DNA from: Microcyclospora pomicola
Taxonomy: Eukaryota > Ascomycota > Dothideomycetes > Capnodiales
NCBI GenBank assembly: GCA_002786065.1
Contig: NHNY01000012.1
Coordinates: 1 to 64,000 of the forward strand
Length of the DNA stretch: 64,000 nt
Direction of reading: 5' to 3'
Shown: positions 47,158 through 59,855 of the stretch, in pieces
Numbering within the stretch: the first letter of the stretch is position 1
Layout of the letters: each line of letters begins with the position of its first letter
Notes under the pieces: generated by a model
Told to the model about the DNA's origin: nothing
Databases searched by the model: none
What the model saw: only the letters and a program-made list of their open reading frames with translations
Translations under genes and position numbers: made by a program

Positions 47158-47595
47158 TTTCGCGGCTACACGATGCTCAACTCATCAGAACAAATGGTAG
47201 CGAAGAGCGTGAGTGGTGCTGCAGTTATTCCTTGGTAACCATTTACATCGTGATTACCATTATACTTCCAAGATTATGCATTAGGTCTCTACACTGGTTA
47301 CAAAACTGATGGATCAGGAGCCAATTAGCATGACATCGTAATGGGTAAACCTTTCGATTGTTCGTATTCATCTCATGTGGCTGCTAGGATATAGCATTTG
47401 CGGGCCGCGGTTGAAACATGCCAGGAATACCAAGACCCTTCGTGTTGAACTCCTTTTGATGCGTGATAGCAAATAGGTGAATTGAGCGAAGAACCGCCTC
47501 AAGCAGCGTGAAAAGCCTTTAATTAATCTCATTCTGCACAAACCCTCACGAATGATGTATGGACCTCAGATCTGCACACATGCGACAGACTCCAT
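47158..47595. other. Convergent intergenic region
   Basis: 3' regions of the carboxylesterase and xylanase genes; A+T-moderate, no gene or repeat recognised. Confidence 0.5.
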
Positions 47596-48382
47596 CTACA
47601 AAATGATGATAGATGACGTTCCGTTACTCTCATAGCCCTCAGTCGCCATAATCTGGTAGTTAAAAGTCCCGAGGTTCTGCACAGTGATTAACATAGACGA
47701 TCAAATGATGTATTCTAAGTAGACCAGGTGGTGAACATACCAAACCCACTGCCTTCCAAGCAGCGATGTGTTTCGCGAAAGTAATGGTTCCACTTGTCCG
47801 TTTCTTCTGGCGAACAGAGATATATTGCTTAAAAGTAGCTGTCCCTACGATGGAGGGAGCATCTGTACGCGTCGTTTCATAGATATCGTAGACACCGCCG
47901 TCCGTCGTAACATTGCCGAGTTGAACTCCAGCACTACCTGGATTATAAGTTCCGTCGGTTTCGACGACGTAGTATTCGACAAGTGGATTGGTGGTCCAGC
48001 CGTAGAGTGCTATGAGGCTGTCATTGTCGGCCTCGATGAGACCAGCGTAAGTGATGGTGCTGCAGAGAGTAAAGGTCAGTCATACTCCGTACATGTAATC
48101 TCTCGATGTCCACGCGACGCACCGAGCAGCGCCAGTCTGCCAGCCGATCCCAGCCACAACATCCGTGTTGGCTTCTGACCACGACAACAGATAGGATCCG
48201 GGGCCAAGAACGAACTCGTCGGTACCGGTCTCGACGTAGTTTGAGTAGTAATATCCGCCATACGTTCCTGTGCCACTCGCTTCAACCGTCTTGAAGCGCT
48301 TCTCATGAACCACATTTGGACCAGCCACAACAAGCGCTGTGCCAATAGCAGCGATAAACAATGATCTTAAGAACAAAGTCAT
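47596..48382 (-). CDS. GH11 endo-1,4-beta-xylanase, secreted (219 aa)
   Basis: Three exons: 48382-48123, 48059-47741, 47676-47596 (introns 63 and 64 bp) joining to 219 aa, a normal GH11 length. Residues 1-20 are a signal peptide, and a short propeptide with a Lys-Arg site (VHEKR) follows. The beta-jelly-roll shows GGYYYSNYVETG, LYGWTTNPLVEYYVVE with the nucleophile Glu115, DGGVYDIYETTRTDAPSI, QYISVRQKKRTSGTI, and MATEGY with the acid/base Glu206. It cuts internal bonds of xylan outside the cell. The N-terminal strand region (YSNYVETGTDEFVLGPGSY) differs from the usual YSWWTDGGGxVTY. Confidence 0.95.
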
Positions 48383-49100
48383 GATGCAACACCAAGATAT
48401 TGTAACTCTCTGAGATTGGAATTCGCTCCGTCTCCAAGATTGTTGTGGGGAGGACCAAACTCATGTAGCCATCGGTCTTTGTATCAATGATCTTACGAGG
48501 ATTAGTCCTCGGACCTCGGGGGCTGCAAACAACCGCAAGTATGCATCATGAGCACTCATCTGTGATGATTGGCTTTTACCCGTGGGCTTATTATTAGGAT
48601 CGATTAAAGCAAATTTTTCATCCGGTTGCGCACCATCGATGCTGCAGATCCAAATAGGCTAAAATGGTATGCTCCCCGCAACGACTCCTCAAGGAATTTT
48701 GGGACCGCTGACCGGATCCACATCATGCATCTGCAGCTGTACATGGTTTCGCCACTGGGGCTAGCGACACAATGTGAATATCCGCCAAGTTTCTGTCTGA
48801 TCTTGGGTGGCTATCAAGGTGATCTGATGCCGCTGACCCTTGTTTCCCCCTGCCCGATACAAGATAGGTTGTAAGCATGCAACACCACCGCATACCTACG
48901 TGAAAGTGACCGTCTGCAGCGCCGTGCCACAATACATCAGATATCATAACTTGGCTGACGATGTAAGCATAAAGTGTCGATGCTACGTAGTCTCTATCCA
49001 TGAAATTTACACAAGAACGTCACAAAGCAGGTGTGTAGCTAGTGCCGAGAAGATCGTGAGCAAATGACACGTAGGTCCTTGTTTGGCTTTATGCGCTATT
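48383..49100. other. Xylanase 5' region and spacer
   Basis: Normal composition, no supported gene. Holds a CreA-like GTGGGG (48445-48450) and an XlnR-like GGCTAAA (48657-48663). Confidence 0.5.
48657..48663 (+). promoter_or_regulatory. XlnR-type site GGCTAAA upstream of xylanase
   Basis: Exact match to the XlnR consensus, about 275 bp upstream of the xylanase start codon. A CreA-type GTGGGG lies closer (63-68 bp upstream). Position is sensible for xylose induction and glucose repression; motif evidence only. Confidence 0.45.
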
Positions 49101-50021
49101 AAGCCATTCCGTTAGGAGTGCCATCAAGAACATACTATCGAACCTAAAGTTCACTGCACGACTATGCCGCAGACGACTCGTTGCAACTCTTTAGGATTGC
49201 ACTATAGTTCTGGTATTTTGTTAAGTTACCTACAGGACTTGTAGTACTAGTAGTGTAAGGTAATGTGCATATGTTTTCTAGATGCGTATAAAATCATTTT
49301 TAGCGCTATCTCTACTACAGAAAGTATCTTGTCTTATAGAATACGTATAATTTCGCTATCTAGACGTTTCTTATTAGATAGTCGGACATATAGCAAAGTG
49401 TCTAGAATTTTAAGATTAGAGGTTAGCGTTTATAAGACTATATAGTCTAGCTTAGGAAAGCTCGTAAGTAGATTACCTCGAGTTCTGTCCTACCCTAGCC
49501 TCTATTCCTATCTACTTATAGGGTCTAATACTAGAGAATACGAATAGTATAACGTATACGAAGCTACTCGCTATTATACCTAGGCTATACTGTTTAATAC
49601 GTCGATCTTATACGCCCTTAATTAGACTAGATTAGAATACCGGTAATAGATACGTACGTAAGCGATGCTTATAGTACTTAGTAGCTTAATAATAATCGCG
49701 ATCGCTATAGCTATTCTACGTGTATTTCGATAGCTATAGTCGAGCTCTTAGCCTCTTCCCTTAATATCCTAGTTAAAGGCTGTATTAGCATTTTAGATAT
49801 ACTTACCTTAAGTAACCTAGATATTCTAATAGGTAGGTCTATATATCGCTACACTCTAGACAAGCAGTATAGCCTTACTTCTTAACCTACTAACTACTAT
49901 AGTTATAGTCTAATAAAAGGTATTAGTTAATTTAATTACACAAGTGTAAAGCTTAGTATTTACCTCTTTAGAGCCGCTCTATTTTCTACTACTACTTAGC
50001 TTCTTTCTCTTACTATGCTTT
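49101..50021. other. RIP-altered A+T-rich stretch
   Basis: From about 49190 the sequence shows the TA/TAG-rich, CpA-poor texture of the other dead repeat blocks, without terminal repeats or a recognisable coding part. Confidence 0.45.
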
Positions 50022-50374
50022 TGTTATATAGCTAACCCTAGGAAGCTAGGGTAACATAGCACGTATAGTAAGGGCACGTACTCGAGCCGATTAGCGCGGC
50101 CTAACCCGCGATTAGTCTAATCGAGTATAAGAATCAGTCTAATCTATAACCTAATTAGACCGACTTACGCGTTAGCGTTAACTAATTATACGAATCTCCT
50201 TTATATATAACGAATAATCTTTTATAGGTAGTTAGAAGTTCGTGCTTAATTTATATTATAATCTTTACCCTAGATTACTAATCGCCTTAACTATTATAAA
50301 CCCCTTCTCTTAACTTGTCTTATATAAAACTCCTATATACTAAATCTCGGCTCTACTAACCTACCTTTATAATA
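50022..50374 (+). repeat. 5' LTR, family of the 10.6-kb element
   Basis: 353 bp, matching both LTRs of the element at 10612-17323 over its whole length, with additional CpA-to-TpA changes. Confidence 0.88.
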
Positions 50375-50810
50375 CCGCCTTATACGGACTTATAAGATAG
50401 GGCTAGTCTATAACTAGTACCCCTCTATTCGAAACTATATCTATCTATTATACAAGATCGGAAGACGACTCTTTAGACGCTTCCTATAATAGCACCGACT
50501 CTAAGTCTTCTAATCTTAAGGAGATTACTCGACCTATAGTTAACGACTAAGCTATAACTACTTAGATTAATAACATCGAGATATCTGTCTACGTATAGTC
50601 CGCTATTAAGGCACCGACTAACGGAACCTCTGCCTAGATTACTAAGAACTCGAGGAATAAAACCGTATGCTCTACGTAATGCCTTTAGGAAAAGGTAAAG
50701 CTCGGTCGTAACAGAGCATCCGCCCGAGCTTGAACCTAAGCTTAACTAACCTTACGGAGATAGCCGTAAGGGCTAAGATTTAATAGCAGAAGTCTACCTA
50801 ACTAGCTAAG

Positions 50811-51134
50811 TGTTAAGGGCGTCTTAGGCAGAGGCTCTTATTGGATATTCTGAATAGAGGACGGTTGAAGCTAACGAGGCAGGAGATCTTGTATTCCAAT
50901 CACTGAGTTTGAACAATGAGTTGTACACGATTCTAACTAATGAAACTAGCTGCGCTATATACATAGGAGAATCGTAGATGCTCACCGTGAGCATTCGTGA
51001 GCTCACTCGTTCACGAGTGAGCAAGTGAGATGTGCCAGGATGTGCTCACTCTTACTAGAGTGAGCTGCATCAGCGGGTGCTGCCTATTGGTGCGGGCGGC
51101 TAGGCGCAGGTCGTGCACGTGCGTGCCCGTAACA
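50811..51134. repeat. Solo LTR inside the gypsy element
   Basis: 324 bp, TGTTAAGGGC...CGTAACA, flanked by the duplication CTAAG (50806-50810 and 51135-51139). Related to the LTR at 33977-34301, but much less altered by RIP; it keeps many CA dinucleotides, so it arrived late. Confidence 0.88.
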
Positions 51135-54100
51135 CTAAGAGATTAGATGCACGTTTATAGCTAACGACCGCACTAGAAGAATTAAGACGATTGTAGCAAG
51201 CTTAGGGACTTATCTTATTAAACTAGTTCGGATCGATAGCACGGTTACTAAGGCTATAGTTAACTCTAGTGCTACCGGATTGTTTATAAGTAAGGATTTC
51301 GCTAGACGAGCTAAGATAGGCACTTAGCGAATAAAGTAAGCATTTTAGTTACAGAATTACGACGGAACGCTTGTTAGTACTAACTAGGGAATAGTTGATA
51401 CGGAAACACAGATTGTGTCTCTCGAGATAGGACGCTACCGAGAGGAATGCTAGTTTAGCATTACTAGCACGCCGCTAGAATACGACGTAGTGCTTAGATT
51501 ACTATAGTTAAGAAAAAATAATCTAACTATAGACTAGACTATAGGAGCCTTTACGTTTAAAGGTCCTAAGACTACGCTGTTTAACGCTAGTACGAAGCTA
51601 GGTTAGAAGGTAGGCAACATTAGTTTTATAACGACAAAACAGATAGATTAATAGATTCGTAAGAAACTATAACGAGTATACGCGATATAGGCTACTACTA
51701 CGAAGTCCGGCGAAGTTATATTAGAGATACTAAAAGAATACAAAGACTTCGCCGAGTTATTCGAACCCTCGGACAAGACGAACTCGTTACCTATAAGAGG
51801 ACCTTAGGATCATAAGATTGAATTAATTCCTAGTAGTAAGCCACCTAAGGACAAACTAAGACTACTTTCTCCGATTAAGTTATAAGTACTTAAGGACAAC
51901 CTCGAAGATGTAACGAAGAAAGGGCTTATTAGACCTTTAAAATCCCCTATAGCATCCGCCGTACTATTCGTCTAAAAGAGGGACGGATTCCGTATGTACG
52001 TAGATTATCGAGGACTAAACAATGTTACTATTAAGAATAGCTACCTATTGCTATTAGCTAGTAACTTAAGGAACAAGCTCTAAGAAGCTACGGTGTTTAG
52101 TAAGTTTGACATACTAGCTATGTTTAACAGGATACGTATCGCTAAAGGAGACGAATAGAAAACGGCTTTCCTAACACCTTCTAGACTCTATAAGTATTTA
52201 GTAATGCTATTTAGTCTTGCTAATACACTAGCGACGTAGTAAAACTATATTAATAATATTCTTCGCGAATGTCTAGACGTCTTTGTCGTCGTGTATTTAG
52301 ACGATATACTAGTATACAGCAAGACTAAGAAGGAACACGTCTACTACGTAAGGATAGTACTTAAGGCACTTCAAAAAGCTAGACTACGTGTCTACCCTAA
52401 GAAGAGTGAATTCTACTAGAAGGAAGTCGCATTCCTAGGCTTTATTATATCCGATAAAGGTCTCTAAATAGATCCTGCAAAGATCGAGGCAGTTATAACC
52501 TAGCCCCGACCTAGATCGCTAAAAGAAGTCTTATCCTTCTTAGGATTCGTAAACTTCTACCGAATCTTTATTAAAGGATATTCGAGGATTATAGCACCTC
52601 TTATAGACCTTACTAAGAAAGATGTTTCTTTTAAATAGACGAAGGAACATAAGGAACTGTTCGAGAAACTTAAAAGAATAGTTAGCGAAGAACTAATTCT
52701 TGTTATATTTGACCTAAATAAGATAAGCGTTGTCGAAACCGACTTATACGATAAAGCGCTAGGAGGATACATTAGCTAGAACGGCGAGGATAGCAAACTC
52801 CACCTAATAGCCTATTACTTAAGGAAACTTTCGCTAGCCGAACTTAACTACGAAATCCACGACAAGGAACTCTTAGCGATTATTAAAGCTTTTAAACATT
52901 AGAAGTACTACCTCGAAGGATCGATACACGAGACTCTCGTATATACCGACTATAAGAACCTTTAGTACTTCATAACTACGAAGGAACTAAACCGACGACA
53001 AGTCCGCTAGGCCTAGGAGCTCGCTTATTATAACTTCTGCGTTAAATACCGAAAAGGCTCGGAGAACGCGCGAGCAGATGCCCTAAGCCGACGGAGTAAC
53101 TTCGTTAAAGGAGAAGTTAAGCTTAAGGGACCGATCTTCTAGATAGACTCGGATAGATCCCTTAAGCGTGTTATAGTTGCAGCAACGTCGATTATACAAC
53201 ATAACATCCTTACTAAGATCCGTTCTAAGCTAGATAATAACGCTTTCGCGAAAGGCATTGTTAGTAATTTAGCTAAGAACTAACTAAACTAGAAACAAGA
53301 TAACAGACTGCTCTTGTTTTAAGAAATAGTATACATACCTAAGACTTATTAGAAAGATATGTTAGAACAACACTATAACTCTTTTAGTGCTAGATACGAA
53401 GGAGTCGAGAAAACTATTGCCTAGATTACCTAGAATTACATAATCCTAGGAATTCGGAAAGTAGTCTCGAATTATGTCGACGCTTGTGCTACTTATTAAC
53501 GCTTAAAGCATTCCTAACACAAACCCTATAGATTGCTCTAATTATTGCTAGTCCCTAATAGACCGTAGCAGTCAATATCTCTAGACTTCGTTATTAAACT
53601 ACCTAAGTCTAAGGAGCTAGTGTCTAGAATTAAGTATAACTCGATACTTGTTATCGTTAATAGGTTCTCTAAGTTCGCCTACTACCTTCCGTTTAGAGAA
53701 AGCTCTAGCGTAGAAGACCTTGTATACGTCTTCTACTATATAGTAATTGTAAATTACGGAGTTCTACAGCAATTAGTCTTAGATCGAGACAAGCTATTTA
53801 CTTCTAACTTCTAGAAATCTCTAATAAGATAACTTAGTATTAAGCACAAGTTATCTACGTCGTTTCATCCTTAGACAGATAGATAAACCGAGCGGATAAA
53901 CTAGGTTATAGAATAATATCTACGCTACTATGTTAACTATTAGTAGGATAATTAGGTATCGCTATTACCTATAGCGCAATATAGTCATAACTTATCTATT
54001 AGAGCTATAGGGTTATCTCTATTACAAGTACTGCAACCCTCTTTAAGAAACTTACTACCTCTTAAAGACGCTAACCTAGCTGCTAAGGCTCTATAGTATA

Positions 54101-55326
54101 TAGGCAACTAAGAGATTCTTTATACGAATCTTTAGAAGGATCTACTATTCCTTCGCTCTAGAATAGAATACTTCGTAAATAAGAAGAGAGTTAAGGGACT
54201 AACTCTTAAGAAGGGGGACAAAGTTTACCTCCTTCGACGAAATATCTAAACTAAAAGGCCTAGTAACAAGCTAGACTTTACGAAATTAGGACTATTTAAG
54301 ATTAAGAAGAAAAGAGGACTCGTTAATTTCAAGCTAGATCTACTAAAGACAATAAAGATCTACTCGAACTTCTATATATTACTTCTTAAACCGGCCTACG
54401 AAGAAACCCCGTTACAGACGACGCCTCTAGACATCGATAACGACTTCGTTAAATCAGATTATAAGGTAGAAAAGATACTCGTATAGGACGGATCGAGGTA
54501 TTTGATTAGATAGAAGAACTACCTAGACTCTAACAACACCTAGGAACTACTAGAAAACCTTAAAGGATATATAAAGGAAGTTAAGCGTTTCTATACCTAA
54601 CCTAGTCCCTCGCTAACGACCGAGTTCTAGATGCGAGGACTATTACTAAAACCGAAGCTAGGAGACTTCGATACGTTCCGGGCCTTTATAAGTTATTAGC
54701 GCTAGCACTACTAGGTAAACAGATAACAGCAACGAACCTTAGGAGGTTCCCTTAGGAACGTTAGACCCGCTAGTAGTAACTATATTCTCTAGGTCCTACT
54801 AAAATAGAGAACCTATACCGAACGAAGAAAGACTAAATTCTGTAGACGCTAGATCTTCTATTAGAATAGGATCCCTATTTACTTCTAGCTCTCGAAGCAA
54901 ACACTCTATCTTCTCTTTTGCCTTCTTATCTAACTGCTTTTGTATCTTTCTTTTCCGATCGATCTAGGACTGAATTTATAACAACTCTAATATAAGTTGT
55001 TCGCGACGCCTTTCGTCCTCTACGATCTCGTTAGTAAGCTAATCGCAGGCCTAGTCGAGGGCCTCCTAGGAAGTCTAGACATAAGGTCGCGTACGACGAG
55101 TGTATTCGGCGCGCTTAAGTTCTCCTAGTATAACTAGATAAGCGAGATTGTGTTTATAACAGTAGTTATAGCGGTGTTCCTAGAGACAGCCGAATTTAAA
55201 TATTTTAGTAGAACGCTTTAGGGCGTCGGAGCGAGATCTAGAAGACATCGTTAATAAATAAGCAAATGAACGAGGTTATTAGGCTATGTAATAGCTTAGG
55301 GTCGAGCTAACCTAGGAGAGGGGTAG

Positions 55327-55694
55327 TGTTACGCGGTACGAACATCGGCCTCTACCGAGGGCCTATGTAGCGGCACGTAACAAACTAGTATTAACTACTA
55401 GTAAGCAAAGTAAGGACTGCTTACTTTACTTATAGCTATAGTAAGTATAGCGAGGCTTACTTACTATGCTCGTAATAATAGTAAGCGGATCGAGGATCGC
55501 TTACTATGCTTACGAATCTCCTTTGTATATAACGAATGATCTTTTATAGGTAGTTAGGAGTTCGTGCTTAATTTATGTTATGATCTTTACCCTAGGTTAA
55601 ACATCTACCTTAACCTTTACAAACCCCTTCCTCTCTTGTCCTATCGAACACACCGTACACCAAATCTCGGCTAGACCGACCTACCTTTATAACA
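55327..55694 (+). repeat. 3' LTR with a foreign left half
   Basis: 368 bp with TG..CA ends after a purine tract (AGGAGAGGGGTAG). Its right half matches the family LTR, from CGAATCTCCTTT onward; its left half, with GTAAGC/GCTTAC repeats, does not match the 5' LTR. Confidence 0.8.
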
Positions 55695-56028
55695 GTGGAA
55701 TAGAAGTAGCGTAGAAGTAAGGTGTAAATAATGATGACCGGCCCTACTTAGCTAATAGAAATTCGCAATCATCGCTGTGCACTACTGCTACACCCTACGG
55801 CACTTTGACATCAATGCATAAGGTAACGCATGAGGCTTGTAGGACAACTTGGCGAGATAGATGGGCGCAAAGACCGATCGCCCGTGCTAGGCTTGTCGAT
55901 GCCCCCGGCACAATATAGGAGCCCACCATCAGTATGCTCGAGGTGCCATATGTTTCTACGTGCATCCTAAGAGCAGAACGGGGCATCCTAGAAAAGCCCT
56001 TTAGCATCGGTCCGTCCTATGAGGCGGT
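55695..56028. other. Spacer, 3' side of permease gene
   Basis: Normal composition, no supported gene. Confidence 0.4.
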
Positions 56029-57961
56029 CTAGAAATCTTTGTTGACTAGTACGACCGGACCGTTATAGACCTTACGGCCATAAACGAAGAAGTAAATGAT
56101 GCTGAATAGAACGACAAAGCCGTAGATCAGACTACTCCAGTTCATGCTCTCGGCGGTGACAGGCATCGCGAGCGGGAAGAACGAGAAAACGTACACAAGT
56201 AGCATGAACATGACAGCCATGATGTTGATCGGCAGGCCGGCGCGGCCAAGGCTCCAGCGCGCGTGTGGCAGCGGTTGGTGTCGCCACTTGCGCAGTGCCA
56301 CACAGCTAATGGAGATGATGTACGAGGACAGGATGGCGCCGACGGCCAGCGAGACGATGGCGTTGAACGCCACGGCATTTCCGAGATTGATCAGAGAGAG
56401 CAGGCAGGTGACGACGAAAGACACGAGCACGGCGTTGAGCGGGATGTCGATGCCAGGGCGGACCTGCAAAGCAAAGAGAGATCGTTGTCAGTGGCGAGGC
56501 TGTACAATTGGTAGGGAAGGAGGACTTACATGGCAGAGGAAGCTGCTGAAAGGAAGACCCCTGTCCCGAGCAAAGGACCACATTTGGCGGGACGCTGTGG
56601 CGACGTTACTGATAGTGCTGCAAAGGCACATCAAAGTGATGAGACCTGTCATGGCCGAGGCTGCGGCGACGCTCTGCGTGGCGTTGAAAAAGACTCCGAT
56701 GTACGCGAAACCATATTCTGGTGTGACAGCCGCATCGATGTCACCTATGCAAAATGCAAAAGTGATGACCATGACAAAGCCCGTGACACCATTCAGGACC
56801 AGCGTCCAGACCATGCCAAGTGGCAGCACTCGTGAGGCATCTTTGATCTCCTCAGCTGTTTGGGAGATGGGGTCAGCTTGAGGCTGCTGTAGTGCTATCG
56901 CACTTGAGCTTACAAATGTGTACTGCTGAGTCTGGACCCAGCAGCGAGTACATTGGACTGATAATCCCCACCAAACACGCGAGACCTTGCGTTGGCCAGC
57001 CATAGAAGTTGGTGAACTCAGTGAAGACGGCTTTGGCAGGCGCATGCCGCGAAAGTACCCACAACGGAATGAGGATCTGGAGTCTGGTCGTCAGCAAGAC
57101 ACACGGGTAGCATTTGAAGCTCGCGACTCGTACCCCGAAGAAACCAAAGACGTGGATGATGAGGATCAGACCTTCTATCAATGGCAGCTTCTTGGCGAAG
57201 AAAGTGTTGAAGCAGATAGCAATGATGGCAACAGCAATAATCATCAGAGTCGCGTGCCAGGGCCGCGGGACATAAGTCTCATCATTCAGAATCTGAAATC
57301 GTCGTCAGTTCTGCGTGTGCTCGGGGGCCAACTCCATACTCATGTACTCACAATGATACCCTGTAGCTGCAGAGCCACGAGATATGAACCAGATGCGATG
57401 TTAACTTGCCAACCAAGCACACACAACCAGCCGGTCACGAAACTCAGGAACTTCTGCGCCGATCTAGGCGCGAACTCAGATACCCAGTCTACAGGTTCAT
57501 AGTGTCAGTATAGCGAAGGTGGCGCTGGACGTTTGAGGCGTGAAAGGACGCAAAACTCACGGTACTGGCCTCCAGAGGTCGGCGCCATCGATGCCATCTC
57601 GGCCATGGATAGGGTGGCAAACGCGAAGCCTGTGAGAGACACGACGTACATCCAGACCATGCCGGCGAGGCCTCCATTAGGGAGGATATAGCTTGCGGTA
57701 CTGGTTGCAATATGTCAGTGAGGCTCTGATGGCACATTGATGGAGGACTTACAATAGTATAGCCTCCCAAGTACACATCAATACTGCCGTGAAGCCAAGC
57801 ACTGAGAGAAAGCGAAAATTGCGCCGTAGTTCTTGTGATCTGCCGATTCGACTCATGTCCGCCTGATCTCTCGGCGTGCCAATCATGTAGGCTGGTCCGC
57901 TCCGTCCGCCCATATCAAGATCCACTGCCGACACGGTGGTCTCGGCTTCAAGTTTCGACAT
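56029..57961 (-). CDS. APC amino acid / GABA-type permease (522 aa)
   Basis: Seven exons: 57961-57753, 57700-57561, 57488-57352, 57292-57134, 57076-56914, 56855-56530, 56463-56029. All joins keep frame and give 522 aa. After a polar N-tail of about 45 residues comes RNFRFLSVLGFTAVLMCTWE, then about twelve hydrophobic segments. Family landmarks are MAEMASMAPTSGGQYHWVSEFAP, the DSAVHISEEIKDASRVLPLGM loop, a SRQMWSFARDRGLPFS segment and PGIDIPLNAV. This layout is that of Uga4/choline-type fungal permeases (APC family), importing GABA, amino acids or choline; substrate not predictable. The start at 57961 is preferred to the upstream Met at 58012 because it begins the usual cytosolic tail. Confidence 0.9.
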
Positions 57962-59855
57962 CGCTATGTCCTTTGGCGGCGAATGGCCCCTCGTAAACCC
58001 GGGAATGAGCAAACGTCAAGTGAGATCGGAATTGAGATGAGGAGAGAAGAGACGCCTCCAATTACCAGGATTCAACCGCACTGGAGATGGTCATTTTAAA
58101 CCATAAAAGCTCCCTGTGCCATGCACTCTTGCTTGACTCGGCTCTAGAATAACTACGCGAAAGTTTAAACCGATGCTGCGGGAGGTGAGATGTTCAGCTT
58201 CCCTTGACACTTTCAAGCTTATGGCGGCCTGCGACCTGTTTCCTACCCTATAAGGGTAGGCAGATTTCGAGATGCATGGGCAATCTGTGATACTTCAAGC
58301 AGGCCCGCATCTTCATCAAACTCGACGGGAGCCAAATGCCTGGTCTTCAAACATTCATGTTGATCGATGAATCGTAAGCACCATCGCCGCAACGAGATCA
58401 AAAAAGGTCCTGGCGTCTCGTACGCACAGGCTATGGAAGTCCAAGCCGCCACCTCGGTGCCTTTACGAGAGACTTCCCCTCCGAGTTCCAGATTCTGCGA
58501 CACGGCTGATATCTCCACCATCTGTTGCCCAACAGCCAACCACATCGCAATATTCGATGCACCTGTCGAAGACCCTAGCATTCTGGTCGCATTACTCATC
58601 CGCTTGCTCATCACTGTTGCATGCACTTGACTGCATCGCTCATCAACAGTTGCGTTGGGGGCAAGCAATGAGCCGGATGCCATACTTTGTACCATGCTTT
58701 GGCAACGACACTTCTCGCTGCGCAGTTCCGTTCATGGCTGGCTTCACGGTTTTATGAATACCTAAAAGTCGGGGGCGCGCACCTCTAACGAAAATATACC
58801 ACCGACCGTGCCACTTGCAATGTACGCTTTGTTCAACACACTGAACCCTGCTTCCGAGGGAAGCCTAGGGTCGCGGCGGTAATATCGAGACGATGCACAG
58901 TCAGACGTCTTCCGAGCTGGGCGATGTACTCACCCATGATCCAGCGGCTAGTCGTCTCGCTCTTATCAATGCGGTGTGTCTCTGGATTGGCACCTTTTTG
59001 GTGCTGAGCATGATCTCCTCCACGTCGCTGGAATGTTGATCCGTAGGTATATTCTTGTGCATCTACCACACTGTTGTCTTCGATTGCGCCGTATGATCCG
59101 CCGTCCTTCCCAAGCTTATCTACTCAAGGGCATGCAGTGTCAGTACATGTTCCTGGCCGACATACTAGCATCTCCAGACAATTCCGTTTTGGAGGAAGGC
59201 ACGCACAGTCTCAATTGCCTGTTCAATAGCGATGGCTCAGGCCCATGAAGCCAGTGTCGATGGGTTCACCGTGACGGCCGGCGACGAGAGGCAATGGGAT
59301 GGATCATGAGGACGCAGTTCAGGGATCATGCTGAAGCGGGCAAGACTGTAAGGACGATCGTGGGTGTCACGTTGTCAACCTTGCGTTTGTTGACGGACTG
59401 GGCGAGCGGTATGATTGCCGACATGTTCCATCATGTCTTACAATCGAGCACCCAATCGACCAAGTACAGGGCACGTTATGGTATCTAAATTGATGAGGAT
59501 AATTCCAACATTGCTTGTGTCACTAGGTACTCAGTCTACACTTGCGTTGATAGCTGCGACTTTGACATGCCAGAGCCACTCATAGTGAATACAGTCCGCA
59601 TTATTCGTATGCCTGCTCAGCTTGCTCGACTGCTGTTCTGTGTATATCGCTAAAGCTTAGGCATCTCAAAGTTCTCAACACACATGCTGGATCTGTCTTC
59701 CGACGAGTCCTGCACTTCTGGCATTGGCGAGGGCATGTCTCTTCGTAAGCGGCCGTGAGTAGCGATAGAGCTCATCCAATCACTAAAGCAGCGCATAGAG
59801 ACACCATGGAACAGAGAAATCAATCGTTATTGCTGATCTATCAATGAGTACATGA
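57962..59855. other. 1.9-kb intergenic region without a supported gene
   Basis: A 150-codon minus-strand frame (58695-58243) and several shorter frames are open on both strands, with no domain, signal or sensible splice chain. Normal composition, so not a RIP block. It could hold an unrecognised gene or gene remnant. Confidence 0.35.

Larger units (their letters stand above)
50022..55694 (+). mobile_element. Ty3/gypsy chromovirus, second copy, with unlike LTRs
   Basis: Same family as 10612-17323. 5' LTR 50022-50374, short gag start, then a gap in gag filled by unrelated sequence and a solo LTR; protease (about 51200-51560), reverse transcriptase (about 51830-52450), RNase H (about 52700-53100), integrase (about 53330-54050, core best seen at 53620-53814), chromodomain region (about 54400-54600), opposite-strand frame remnant (about 54830-55260), purine tract and 3' LTR. 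It carries very many breaks. The flanks GCTTT (left) and GTGGA (right) are not a duplication. Confidence 0.88.

Noticed and set aside
58243-58695. 150-codon minus-strand frame as a gene
   Set aside because: No recognisable family, signal or splicing partner, and a complementary open frame on the other strand.
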